Source of the DNA: Bacteroidota bacterium
GTDB lineage: Bacteria; Bacteroidota; Bacteroidia; NS11-12g; UBA9320
Assembly (NCBI GenBank): GCA_024679565.1
Contig: JAIBDD010000016.1
Coordinates: forward strand, 1-64,000
Length of the DNA: 64,000 bases
Direction of reading: 5' to 3'
Shown here: piece after piece, positions 1-9,416 of the stretch
How positions within the stretch are numbered: the stretch's first letter is position 1
How the letters are laid out: every line of letters starts with the position of its first letter
Translations under genes and position numbers: made by a program
The notes under the pieces: model-generated
Database searches by the model: none
What the model saw: the letters and a program-made list of their open reading frames with translations, nothing else
What the model was told of the DNA's origin: nothing

Positions 1-1
1 A

Positions 2-700
2 CCCGACTTGCCTAATACTTTGGAATGGCCAAAATACGACGGCAAATCGATGGTTTTCTTTGCACAACTTAACCTAGCCGAAATTGAAGAATTCCATAGA
101 CACGACTTCCTTCCTTCAACTGGTGTGTTGTATTTCTTTTCATATTTCCCAGAGCCTGAAAATGAATTTGGCGCAGCCTACGACTTTGTGCGTGAAAAAG
201 AAAAATCGAAGGTCATGTATTACCAAGGCGATGTTGCACAACTGAGCTCAACACCATTCCCCTCCGACCTCACCAGCGAATATCACTTTGCCTCGAACAC
301 GTTGGCGTTTGAAACGTTCTTCCACCTTCCACCATCTGCAGAAACAATTAAGATTGAAACCAGCACATTGTCAGATAGCGACAAAGAGAAAGTCGAGGAA
401 TTCAATGACGCCCACTGCGACCAACTGTACAACAATCAAATATTAGGCATTCCAAATCCAATGCAGTATGGTGTGGATTTTGACCTCGCGCTGGCGCATT
501 TGCATGTATCATTTGAAGACTATGAATCTTCAGAAGAAAAAAAGATCAAAATTGATACGACCAGAGATGAATTCGTCTACCTTTTAGCCATGCCGCAGTT
601 TGAGCGAATCGGTGATTCACAAGGCTATTTTGGCATCCATATCAACGACTTAAAATCAAGTGATTTTGAAAAGGCTTTGTTTGTCATGCAAGGCACGTAA
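2..700 (+). CDS. DUF1963 (YwqG-like) family protein, 5' truncated by window edge
   Basis: Frame is open from base 2 (PDLPNTLEWPKYDGKSMVFFAQLNL), matching the DUF1963 'LP...WP...G.p..F.aQinL' signature; the TTG at 8 is probably not the true start. Confidence 0.75.
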   Translation, partial: PDLPNTLEWPKYDGKSMVFFAQLNLAEIEEFHRHDFLPSTGVLYFFSYFPEPENEFGAAYDFVREKEKSKVMYYQGDVAQLSSTPFPSDLTSEYHFASNTLAFETFFHLPPSAETIKIETSTLSDSDKEKVEEFNDAHCDQLYNNQILGIPNPMQYGVDFDLALAHLHVSFEDYESSEEKKIKIDTTRDEFVYLLAMPQFERIGDSQGYFGIHINDLKSSDFEKALFVMQGT

Positions 701-812
701 TCCAGTAAAAAATGAGACGTAGAAACGAAATGAATCCATAAGCACATATCCAAAGACGCTAATGGCTACAGTCAAGTTTAAACAGAAACTGGATATATTT
801 GTTTAGTAACCA

Positions 813-1493
813 ATGAAGATTAAGGAACTAACATTATACACTTCTGAGCTTCACCAACAGCGTGATTTCTACCAACATGTATTTGGTCTCAAAACAACCA
901 ATAAATCACCCAACTCTTTTAGTGTTCGATTAGGCCACTCCAAGCTCCTGTTCGAAAAGAGTGAAAAGCCGCATGTCTATCATTATTGCTTCTTAATACC
1001 AAATAACAAACTAGCATTAGCCATAAACTGGTTACAAGACAGACTTAGCGTTATCACCTATGAGAATGGGCGAATTATTGAGCCGGGGCCTGATGATTGG
1101 AATTCGGAGTCGGTATACTTCTTTGACCCAACAGTAAACATTTTGGAGTTTATCGTCCGACATAACCTTAACAACTACTCTGACCGTGAGGGTTTTGATG
1201 CTTCTCAAATTATTTCGATGAACGAAATAGGTATGGCTTCAAAACATCCTGAAAGACTTAATCAGGAATTAAAACTGGTGTTAGGTTCAAAACTTAAATA
1301 TGGCAATGTCGATAGGTTTGGAGCAAATGGATCAGAAGACGGCCTTTTCCTTTTGGTAAACTACAATAAAAAAAGGACGTGGTTTCCAACAAACATCCCA
1401 CCTACTCCAACACCATTTAAAGGCATATTTGAACACGACAACAATCAAGTTTTATTGAAATTTGAAAATGAATCGGTGATAGCCATTGCATAA
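813..1493 (+). CDS. VOC (glyoxalase/bleomycin resistance) family protein
   Basis: N-terminal KELTLYTSELHQQRDFYQHVFGL and FFDPTVNILEFIVR are typical VOC motifs; TATATTTG at 794-801 upstream. Confidence 0.75.
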   Translation: MKIKELTLYTSELHQQRDFYQHVFGLKTTNKSPNSFSVRLGHSKLLFEKSEKPHVYHYCFLIPNNKLALAINWLQDRLSVITYENGRIIEPGPDDWNSESVYFFDPTVNILEFIVRHNLNNYSDREGFDASQIISMNEIGMASKHPERLNQELKLVLGSKLKYGNVDRFGANGSEDGLFLLVNYNKKRTWFPTNIPPTPTPFKGIFEHDNNQVLLKFENESVIAIA

Positions 1494-1540
1494 TTGCTAT
1501 TCGCTTTATATAATTGACACTCAGAAAAGAAGATTAGAAA

Positions 1541-2107
1541 ATGAATATATCAGAAATTAAACAGCGATTGACAGAAGGTAACGCAAGATTTGTTGAAGAC
1601 AAACTTGATGGCAAATTGCAAGACAGTAATAGAAGAAACACGTTGGTATCTGGACAAGAACCACATACGATCGTATTAAGTTGCGCCGATAGTCGTGTTG
1701 TTCCTGAACTTGCCTTTGATGCCGGTTTAGGTGAACTTTTTGTTGTGCGCGTTGCAGGAAACGTGGCAAACAGTTCGTCGTTGGCAAGTATGGAATATGC
1801 CGTTGCCAATTGCGGTTCGAAAGTAATTGTGGTATTAGGACATCAAAGTTGTGGTGCTGTAACTGCAGCTGTAAATGGTGGCGACAATGGTTACAATCTT
1901 AATCACCTGTTAGGCCATATTACACCAGCTATTAGTGCCTCTAAAGCAGGGGACTCTGTCAACGAAATTGTCAAAATCAACGCACAAATGACGGCAGAGG
2001 AGTTGGTAAACCGCTCTTCAATAATTGGTGATGCCGCTAAAAGAGGTGATATTGAAATCGTTTCGGCTTATTATAGTTTAGAAACCGGAGAAGTCACATT
2101 CTTATAG
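1541..2107 (+). CDS. beta-class carbonic anhydrase
   Basis: CADSRV, GELFVVRVAGN and LGHQSCGAV motifs (Zn ligands C, D/R, H, C). Confidence 0.93.
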   Translation: MNISEIKQRLTEGNARFVEDKLDGKLQDSNRRNTLVSGQEPHTIVLSCADSRVVPELAFDAGLGELFVVRVAGNVANSSSLASMEYAVANCGSKVIVVLGHQSCGAVTAAVNGGDNGYNLNHLLGHITPAISASKAGDSVNEIVKINAQMTAEELVNRSSIIGDAAKRGDIEIVSAYYSLETGEVTFL

Positions 2108-2247
2108 ACGCCCATCGACACATAGTTAGAGGTTATCGTAGATAGCTGAGTTATCTTGGCTAAGGTCATAACACCAGCAACATACGTATGCATGATAAAG
2201 TGTTTCATCTTTTTTTTTGAATAAATTGTAGTTCAATTCAATCCAAT

Positions 2248-2674
2248 ATGAGGTACACTTTAGTTAATACAATCAACCGCTCGCTTGACGACGTAATCAA
2301 CAAATTTAAGGACCCAGAAGGTGTAAAACATTGGATGGAAGGTTTACAAAAGATTGAACACATCTCTGGAACACCTGGTAAAAAAGGTGCTAAAAGCAAC
2401 TTTTATTTTGTCCATAAAAAAAAGGAAATGAAAATTTCCGAAACCATTCTTGAGGAAAACTTACCCGACCAAATCAAATTTGGATATACCAGTTCGATGG
2501 GATACAATGAAGTAGAAATGCAATTTGAAAAAATTGAGGACAAGGTTGTCAAACAAACAACAGCTACTTCGAAATGAAAGGAATCATGAAGCTTTTTGCC
2601 CCTTTAATGAAAGGCATGTTCAAGAAACAAACGATAAAATATATGACTGCCTTCAAGGCCTATGTAGAACAATA
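2248..2674 (+). pseudogene. SRPBCC-family protein with an apparent frameshift near 2555-2575 (ORF 2248-2577 plus continuation in a second frame to 2674)
   Basis: The first ORF ends VVKQTTATSK*, but the overlapping frame continues NNSYFEMKGIMKLFAPLMKGMFKKQTIKYMTAFKAYVEQ*, a typical C-terminal SRPBCC helix. Confidence 0.6.
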
Positions 2675-2684
2675 AACCTGTATT

Positions 2685-2927
2685 ATGAAATCAATGAGCT
2701 GTAACGAACTCGGTGGCGCATGTGATGTACTATTTAATGCCGCAACGTTCGAAGAAATTCAAGAGAAAAGTAAACAACACGGAATGGAGATGTTTCAAAA
2801 ACAAGATACTCCACATATTCAAGCCATGCAAAAAATGCGTGAGCTTATGCAGTCTGCGGATTCAGACGCTATGATGAAATGGATGGCCGAAAAGAGACGA
2901 GCTTTTTATGCAAAACCCGAAGAATAA
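2685..2927 (+). CDS. DUF1059-like small protein
   Basis: MKSMSCNELGGACDVLFNAATFEEIQEKSKQHGMEMF matches the DUF1059 pattern. Confidence 0.7.
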   Translation: MKSMSCNELGGACDVLFNAATFEEIQEKSKQHGMEMFQKQDTPHIQAMQKMRELMQSADSDAMMKWMAEKRRAFYAKPEE

Positions 2928-2940
2928 TCCACAAAAGCGT

Positions 2941-3495
2941 CTATTTAATTTCGACAATGGAGTGGTATACAAGATCTTTCGGAACATACCTTAATTCAGA
3001 TTCATCATAGATATTGCACCGGCTTATTGGTTTTGCATAAATATGCAAAGACATTGCGCGTTCATTTCCAACATTCTTCAATCGGTGGCAACCCATAAAG
3101 TCAATCATATAGGTGGTGTGACCTGCATGTGCAACACTGTTTTTAATAAGTGTTGGTTCGCCCAAATCATTTGGCTTGTATATCGTTTCTTCCAGTGAGC
3201 CGCTAATGATTTTAACCCAGCATTCCTCCCCACCATGATCATGAATGGGTGTAAATTGGCCCTTCTCCCAGCATAGTAATATTACCTCATACTGCTCATC
3301 ACAATACAAGCAGTTTCTGGTATAATGCACGTCACTCCAAGAACCGTATGGTTCAAAGTCACATCCCGAAAGATCAACAGCATTGATACACGCGTTAAAC
3401 TGCGATTTATTTAAACTTGCCATGCACGATAGCAAATCTTGGACTGAATTTATGTTTTCTGTTAAAATCTGAGTGGAGTTTGTACTAGAGGTCAT
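2941..3495 (-). CDS. cysteine dioxygenase family protein
   Basis: FTPIHDHGGEECWVKIISGSLEE cupin Fe-binding motif and late conserved His region (SLHIYAKPI). Confidence 0.85.
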   Translation of the reverse strand: MTSSTNSTQILTENINSVQDLLSCMASLNKSQFNACINAVDLSGCDFEPYGSWSDVHYTRNCLYCDEQYEVILLCWEKGQFTPIHDHGGEECWVKIISGSLEETIYKPNDLGEPTLIKNSVAHAGHTTYMIDFMGCHRLKNVGNERAMSLHIYAKPISRCNIYDESELRYVPKDLVYHSIVEIK

Positions 3496-3771
3496 GTGGG
3501 ATTAATCAATTATAAATCCAAGGACTACCCCTAAATTTAGTATCCGTCATCAGTTTTACCTTCAGAATCAGACACAAACGAAGTTAATCATTTTTGCCTC
3601 CTTTTAGCCATTTTAAGTCTATTTACGACATATTCCACCCCATTTTCGTCCAAAATGAACTGATTTTGGCTAAAATGTCGCCAATTCGACAAACGTCATA
3701 AGCCATGGAAAATCATGGATAATTTGTCAAAATACCTTTACTTCCAACATTATTGGCTAATATCCAAGATT

Positions 3772-5304
3772 ATGATTTCAAACCCACTTACAGTCAAATT
3801 AATTGTCTTAAGCATTTATGTTGCCATCCTGTTTTTAATTGGGGTCGTTGCATCCAAAAGAATTAAAAATATAAGCGATTATTATGTTGGCGGGAAAAAG
3901 ATGGGGTTCTGGGCCGTTGCTTTTTCTGCAAGAGCAACAGGCGAGTCTGGCTGGCTACTAATCGGATTGACTGGCATGGGTGCCATTGCTGGATATGCTG
4001 GTTATTGGGTGGTTGCCGGAGAACTTCTTGGGGTGTTTATTTCTTGGCAATTCATGGCAAAAAAATTCAAACGCAGATCTGACTCCTTTGGTTCCATTAC
4101 CATTCCAGATTATTTACAAAGTCATTTTAAAACAACTAATCATACATTAAGAGCTGTTGCTGCAGCTGCCCTTGTCATTTTCATTGTTATTTATGTTGCT
4201 TCACAAATAGATGTAACAGGAGTTGCCTTCAAATCAATGCTTGACATTGACTATAAAGTAGGGGCATTAATTGGCTTTTTAATTGTGCTCGTCTACATAT
4301 TTTTAGGTGGATTTGTGGCGGCGGTTTGGTCAGATTTATTTCAAGGTGTGTTAATGTTTATTGGGCTCGTTTTGTTGCCTATCGTGGTGTGGTTCTCTAT
4401 GGATCACGGCACAGGAATTACAGAAGGTTTAAACATGATTGACCCTGCCTTAACCAATATTTGGGGGAAAAGTGACGACATATGGATGAACATATTCACC
4501 ATCATAGGTTTTTCTATGATTGGTTTAGGTTTTCTTGGCTCTCCACAAGTGTATGTCCGATTCATGTCGATTAAGAATGAAGCCGAGATTGATAAGGGAA
4601 AAAAAGTTGCCCTACTCTTTACCCTGCTAACTGACGCCGCAGCAGTGACTATTGGTATTCTTGCACGTGTCATCTTTACCAAACACGGCCAAGATGCAGA
4701 GGTCATTTTAGGCATTGGAGGGAAAGATGTTTTGAGTATGATTACCGAACTATATCTACCACTGGTTGTGGTGGCGATTTACGTCGCGATAGTGCTCTCT
4801 GCAATCATGTCTACGATCGATTCATTATTGATACTCGCATCAAGTTCAATTTCTCGCGACTTCTATCAAAAGATATTTAGACCAGACCTTAAAGACGAAA
4901 ACCTCACCAATATCTCAAGAATATCTACCGTGATAATGGCTGTTTTGGCATTAGGTTTAGCCATCATTCTTAATTGGGTTTCACCCGACCGACAAGTTTT
5001 TTGGGTCATTATATTTGGTTGGTCTGGAATTGCCGCAACATTCTGTCCCGTAATTATTCTCACATTATTTTGGAAAGGCTATAGCGAAAAAGGTGCTATT
5101 GCGTCGATGATTACCGGATTTGCTTCCGTAATTGTCTTTAAGTTTTTTGTCCAATCCATAGAATCCGTTGGAAAGTACTTTATCGAACTAGACGTTCTTG
5201 CTCCATCATTTGCCCTAGCGATGATTGTCGGTGTAATCGTATCTAAGCTTTATCCACCTAGACCAGAAGCGGTCAAAAATTTAGACGAGATTGACAAATC
5301 ATAG
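3772..5304 (+). CDS. sodium:solute symporter (SSS family, PutP-like)
   Basis: Multi-TM protein with KRIKNISDYYVGGKKMGFWAVAFSARATGESGW typical of PutP-like SSS. ORF opens at 3715, but the ATG at 3772 fits the N-terminus better. Confidence 0.88.
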   Translation: MISNPLTVKLIVLSIYVAILFLIGVVASKRIKNISDYYVGGKKMGFWAVAFSARATGESGWLLIGLTGMGAIAGYAGYWVVAGELLGVFISWQFMAKKFKRRSDSFGSITIPDYLQSHFKTTNHTLRAVAAAALVIFIVIYVASQIDVTGVAFKSMLDIDYKVGALIGFLIVLVYIFLGGFVAAVWSDLFQGVLMFIGLVLLPIVVWFSMDHGTGITEGLNMIDPALTNIWGKSDDIWMNIFTIIGFSMIGLGFLGSPQVYVRFMSIKNEAEIDKGKKVALLFTLLTDAAAVTIGILARVIFTKHGQDAEVILGIGGKDVLSMITELYLPLVVVAIYVAIVLSAIMSTIDSLLILASSSISRDFYQKIFRPDLKDENLTNISRISTVIMAVLALGLAIILNWVSPDRQVFWVIIFGWSGIAATFCPVIILTLFWKGYSEKGAIASMITGFASVIVFKFFVQSIESVGKYFIELDVLAPSFALAMIVGVIVSKLYPPRPEAVKNLDEIDKS

Positions 5305-5461
5305 CCGCTCACGTTGTCAAAACATATAAACATCGCAAACTCATTAGCGTAACGGGTGTAAGAAATAATCGTGGTTTCGGTTGATATTTCCCACTTGCTT
5401 ATGCGAGAATAATCTACGTTGTTTGACTAGATAATTGTAACATCTTACGTATTAAAGCGTT

Positions 5462-6001
5462 TTGAAAGTAGTGCGGTTCATGAAGTTAATTTCGATTCTC
5501 CTATTTCTATTGCTGGCAACAACGTTGCAGGCACAACCTGCTTCTGTGGGTTCATCAATATATGGTGATTTTAATGGCGACGGAATTAAAGAATATGCAT
5601 TTTCGGTTCAGACCAAATCAGGCGTCGGCAATGCCGTTGAAAATGGAACTCCAGGCAGTTATGCTGTCTTCTTTTCAACAAATCTTATTCCAACCATAGC
5701 CGCTGGCTGCTGTGAAATTATTCTCATTAATGAAGGTGACTTAGACGGTGATGGCGCAGAAGATATTAGTTTATATCAAGCCCCAATGAATGGCAACACA
5801 CACACCATGACCACGCTATCTCTTAAAGACACTACTTGGGAAACAATCGTTCCAGTTTTTTTGATTCCTACTGGTGGCAAACCTTTAACCCCAAAGGATT
5901 TAGATGAACGTGTCTATAGTAAAGATGGTATTGTTTACTACCTAGACAACATCATAAACGATGAAAATTTAACGTTAATCGAGCAAGAAGTCCGATTGTA
6001 A
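5462..6001 (+). CDS. secreted protein with FG-GAP/Ca-binding-like repeats
   Basis: Signal peptide ending LQAQ, then DFNGDGIKEY and DLDGDGAEDI DxNxDG-type loops. Confidence 0.6.
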   Translation: MKVVRFMKLISILLFLLLATTLQAQPASVGSSIYGDFNGDGIKEYAFSVQTKSGVGNAVENGTPGSYAVFFSTNLIPTIAAGCCEIILINEGDLDGDGAEDISLYQAPMNGNTHTMTTLSLKDTTWETIVPVFLIPTGGKPLTPKDLDERVYSKDGIVYYLDNIINDENLTLIEQEVRL

Positions 6002-6029
6002 AGATTCGATAGCTGCTTTGAAGCTAGGC

Positions 6030-6737
6030 TTAGCTTACAAGCGTCCCCACCTCGTTGCCGTGAACCAAATTCACCAAGTTATCTTCTTTGTTCATATCAA
6101 AAACGACTATCGGTAGGTGGTTTTCTTGGCATAATGTAAACGCCGTCATATCCATTACTTTCAGTTGTCTTTGTATTGCTTCTGTGAAAGACAAGTTGTT
6201 ATACCTAGTTGCGGTAGCGTCCTTCTCAGGATCAGCAGAATAAATACCATCTACACGGGTTCCTTTTAGCAACACATCAGCTTCAATTTCGACTGATCGC
6301 AATGAAGCTGCAGTATCCGTTGTAAAATATGGATTGCCTGTACCTGCACCAAATATCACCACACGGCCTTTTTCAAGGTGCCTAATGGCTCTTCGACGTA
6401 TAAACGGTTCAGCTATCTGTTCCATCTTAATAGCGCTCAGCAAACGTGTAAAAATGCCTTGCTTCTCTAATGCTCCTTGTAAAGCCATTGCGTTGATAAC
6501 GGTAGCCAACATACCCATATAATCTGCCTGGGCTCTGTCTTCCATTCCACCTTCAACACCTTGGACACCCCTAAATATGTTTCCTCCACCAATAACTATT
6601 GCTACTTCAACGCCAAGATCCAAAACTTTCTTAATTTCATTGGCGTACCGCCCAAGAACTTCAGGGTCTATCCCATACTCTTTAGTCCCTAAAAGGGCCT
6701 CACCACTTAACTTTAGCAATATTCTTTTATACTTCAT
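6030..6737 (-). CDS. pyrH: UMP kinase
   Basis: [41 protein letters not shown]; located downstream of tsf. Confidence 0.97.
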   Translation of the reverse strand: MKYKRILLKLSGEALLGTKEYGIDPEVLGRYANEIKKVLDLGVEVAIVIGGGNIFRGVQGVEGGMEDRAQADYMGMLATVINAMALQGALEKQGIFTRLLSAIKMEQIAEPFIRRRAIRHLEKGRVVIFGAGTGNPYFTTDTAASLRSVEIEADVLLKGTRVDGIYSADPEKDATATRYNNLSFTEAIQRQLKVMDMTAFTLCQENHLPIVVFDMNKEDNLVNLVHGNEVGTLVS

Positions 6738-6770
6738 GTTCCTTTAGGACTTCATTATTATTCAAAAAAA

Positions 6771-6803
6771 GGCAAAAAAAAAGGAGAAACTATGTTTCTC
6801 CTT
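6771..6803 (-). terminator. rho-independent terminator after tsf
   Basis: Perfect 10-bp stem AAGGAGAAAC-TAT-GTTTCTCCTT (6781-6803), followed on the minus strand by a T tract (poly-A on plus, 6771-6780). Confidence 0.85.
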
Positions 6804-6825
6804 ATCTCTTTATTTACAATTGTAA

Positions 6826-7656
6826 TTAACCAAGTGCAATTCTTGAGAAAGATGATACCTTTAAATCAGCGTCGATGCCTTTAAGCATGCCTTCAACGCT
6901 CACCGATGTATCTTTAACAAAAGACTGTTTAGTTAATGTATTTTCTTTATAAAACTTATTCAGCTTACCCATCGCAATCTTTTCGATGATTTGCTCAGGC
7001 TTACCTTCAGCACGTGCTTGTTCACGTCCTATTTCCAGTTCTCTTTCTATAACGTCAGCAGGAATATCATCCTGACCTACAGATACAGGGTTCATTGCTG
7101 CAATTTGCATAGCAACATCTTTCCCAGCCGCTGAAATGTCATCATTTGTTGGCAAACTCAATTCAACTAAAACACCAATTCTGTTTCCAGCGTGGATGTA
7201 GTTAATTACAGATGCTCCTGAAACGATATCATATTTGGAAACATCGATTTTCTCACCAATCTTACCCATTTCTTCAGTCAATCGCTCACTGATAACCTGT
7301 CCATCAATACTTAATGCTTTCAAAGCATCTAAGTCTGCTGCTTTGTTTTCTAAAGCAATTTTAGCGATGTTATCGGCAAGTGCTATAAAGTCAGCGTTTT
7401 TCGCTACGAAGTCAGTCTCACAACTTAATCTTACGATTACACCAACAGTGCTATCATCAGATGCCAAAGCAATAACTGCCCCTTCTGTTGCATCTCTGTC
7501 TGCACGGTTTGCTGAAATTTTTTGTCCTTTTTTTCTAAGTAGGTCGATAGCTGCCTCAAAGTCGCCACCTACTTCAGTTAATGCCTTTTTGCAGTCCATC
7601 ATGCCTGCTCCAGTCATTTTTCTCAATTCGTTTACTGCTGCTGCGGTAATAGCCAT
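6826..7656 (-). CDS. tsf: translation elongation factor Ts
   Basis: MAITAAAVNELRKMTGAGMMDCKKAL... EF-Ts N-terminus. Confidence 0.97.
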   Translation of the reverse strand: MAITAAAVNELRKMTGAGMMDCKKALTEVGGDFEAAIDLLRKKGQKISANRADRDATEGAVIALASDDSTVGVIVRLSCETDFVAKNADFIALADNIAKIALENKAADLDALKALSIDGQVISERLTEEMGKIGEKIDVSKYDIVSGASVINYIHAGNRIGVLVELSLPTNDDISAAGKDVAMQIAAMNPVSVGQDDIPADVIERELEIGREQARAEGKPEQIIEKIAMGKLNKFYKENTLTKQSFVKDTSVSVEGMLKGIDADLKVSSFSRIALG

Positions 7657-7687
7657 GAAAATATATTTTTAAAGTGTTATGATCCGA

Positions 7688-8443
7688 TTAATTAGCAGCA
7701 ACTTCTTTTGTTGCGCTTTCTTTATCTGCATCTTTCTTAGCAGCTTCTTTAGCTTGCTTTCTTTCGCTAAGACCTTCAGCAATTGCATCAGCAAAGCTTC
7801 TAGCCAACAATTCGATAGACGCAGACGCATCATCATTCCCAGGGATTGGATGATCCGCTAAATTTGGATTTGAATTCGTATCAACAATCGCAAAAATTGG
7901 AATATTTAACTTTTGCGCTTCCTTAACTGCAATATGCTCACGCTTTACGTCGATGATAAATAATGCAGCTGGTAGTCTGTTCAATTGTTCGATTCCACCA
8001 AGTAAACGTTGCAATTTTGTTTTCTCACGATCCTTCATCAAACGCTCCTTTTTGTTAAGGTGCAAGTAGGTACCATCAGTCACCATTTTATCAATGGATT
8101 GCATTTTCTTGATTGACTTTCTTACAGTAGCGAAGTTTGTTAACATACCACCTAACCAACGTTCAGTTACGTAAGGCATGTTTACACGTGTTGCCTCATT
8201 TTGAACGATGTCTTTGGCTTGCTTTTTTGTAGCAACAAACATTACTTTTCGCCCTGACTTTGTAATACTTTTTACCGCTGCCTTCGCATCGTTAAGTTTT
8301 GAAAGGGTTTTGTTTAAGTCAATGATGTGAATCCCATTTTGCTCCATAAAAATAAAAGGAGCCATTTTTGGATTCCACTTACTGGTAAGGTGACCGTAGT
8401 GTACACCTGCATCCAATAATGTTTTTGTCGTAATTTCTGACAT
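7688..8443 (-). CDS. rpsB: 30S ribosomal protein S2
   Basis: LLDAGVHYGHLTSKWNPKMAPFIF, PYVTERWLGGMLTNF. Confidence 0.98.
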   Translation of the reverse strand: MSEITTKTLLDAGVHYGHLTSKWNPKMAPFIFMEQNGIHIIDLNKTLSKLNDAKAAVKSITKSGRKVMFVATKKQAKDIVQNEATRVNMPYVTERWLGGMLTNFATVRKSIKKMQSIDKMVTDGTYLHLNKKERLMKDREKTKLQRLLGGIEQLNRLPAALFIIDVKREHIAVKEAQKLNIPIFAIVDTNSNPNLADHPIPGNDDASASIELLARSFADAIAEGLSERKQAKEAAKKDADKESATKEVAAN

Positions 8444-8452
8444 ATACGAAGT

Positions 8453-8839
8453 TTATCGTTTACTGAATTGGAATTTCTTTCTTGCTTTCTTTTGCCCAGG
8501 CTTCTTACGCTCAACCATTCTGTTGTCACGTGTCATAAACCCTTCCGCTCTTAAAGCTGGTTTTTGTTCTGCGTCAAGTTCAACTATTGCTTTTGAAATA
8601 GCTAAACGAAGTGCTTCAACCTGACCGGTTGACCCACCACCACTTAACACAGCTTTAATATCATATTGTCCATCTAACCCACACAAGCTTAAAGGCTGGT
8701 GCACTTTGTATTGCTGTGAAGCTGATGGGAAATAATCTTTGTAATCTTTTTTGTTAACGGTAATTGCGCCGTTTCCAGGAGTCATATAAACTCGAGCTAC
8801 TGCAGTTTTTCTTCTGCCTGATGTATTGGTAACTTCCAT
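8453..8839 (-). CDS. rpsI: 30S ribosomal protein S9
   Basis: SGRRKTAVARV N-terminus and KKPGQKKARKKFQFSKR C-terminus. Confidence 0.98.
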   Translation of the reverse strand: MEVTNTSGRRKTAVARVYMTPGNGAITVNKKDYKDYFPSASQQYKVHQPLSLCGLDGQYDIKAVLSGGGSTGQVEALRLAISKAIVELDAEQKPALRAEGFMTRDNRMVERKKPGQKKARKKFQFSKR

Positions 8840-8843
8840 ATTA

Positions 8844-9287
8844 TTACAATTCTAAGGTTTCAGGTTTCTGAGCGGCATGTGGATGCTCTGTCCCAGTGTA
8901 AACAAAAAGGTTATGAAATATCCTGTTCCCTAGTTTGTTTTTAGGCAACATCCCTTTCACAGCTTTTTCAACTAAAGCCTCAGGTTTTTTTGCTAACAAT
9001 TCTTTTGCTAATGTTTCACGCTGACCACCTGGGTAAGAGGTGTGTCTGATGTACACCTTAGTGTCCATCTTGTTCGCTGACATGGTAATCTTCTCAGCAT
9101 TAATTACAATGACGTTGTCACCACAATCAACATGAGGTGTAAAATCAGGTTTGTTTTTACCTCTAATTATCTTAGCGATTTCAGAAGCAAATCTACCTAG
9201 GGTTTTTCCTTCTGCATCAGCAACGTACCATTTTTTCTGAACGGTAGCCTTGTTGGCTGATTTTGTCTTATACGAAAGCGTATCCAC
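8844..9287 (-). CDS. rplM: 50S ribosomal protein L13
   Basis: KKWYVADAEGKTLGRFASEIAKIIRGKNKPDFTPHVDCGD. Confidence 0.98.
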   Translation of the reverse strand: MDTLSYKTKSANKATVQKKWYVADAEGKTLGRFASEIAKIIRGKNKPDFTPHVDCGDNVIVINAEKITMSANKMDTKVYIRHTSYPGGQRETLAKELLAKKPEALVEKAVKGMLPKNKLGNRIFHNLFVYTGTEHPHAAQKPETLEL

Positions 9288-9323
9288 TGTGTTTTCTTTT
9301 TATTATATCCTCAAAAAGGGCTG

Positions 9324-9354
9324 CAAAAGTAGTCCTAACTTTTTAATTTTTCAA
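9324..9354 (-). promoter_or_regulatory. putative Bacteroidota promoter for rplM-rpsI-rpsB-tsf
   Basis: Minus strand reads TTG-N20-TACTTTTG (-33/-7 consensus TTTG ... TAnnTTTG); -7 at 9324-9331, -33 at 9352-9354. Confidence 0.7.
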
Positions 9355-9416
9355 CGAATTTGACTAAAAAAACAGCAAAATAGACAATTGCTTAGTTTTT
9401 ATAGGAATTTAGGGGG

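Noticed and set aside
2545-2577. Programmed -1 ribosomal frameshift in the SRPBCC gene
   Set aside because: No X_XXY_YYZ slippery heptamer in the correct phase and no obvious downstream stem; an indel or sequencing error is simpler.
7235-7672. 145-aa plus-strand ORF opposite tsf
   Set aside because: Shadow of the EF-Ts coding sequence.
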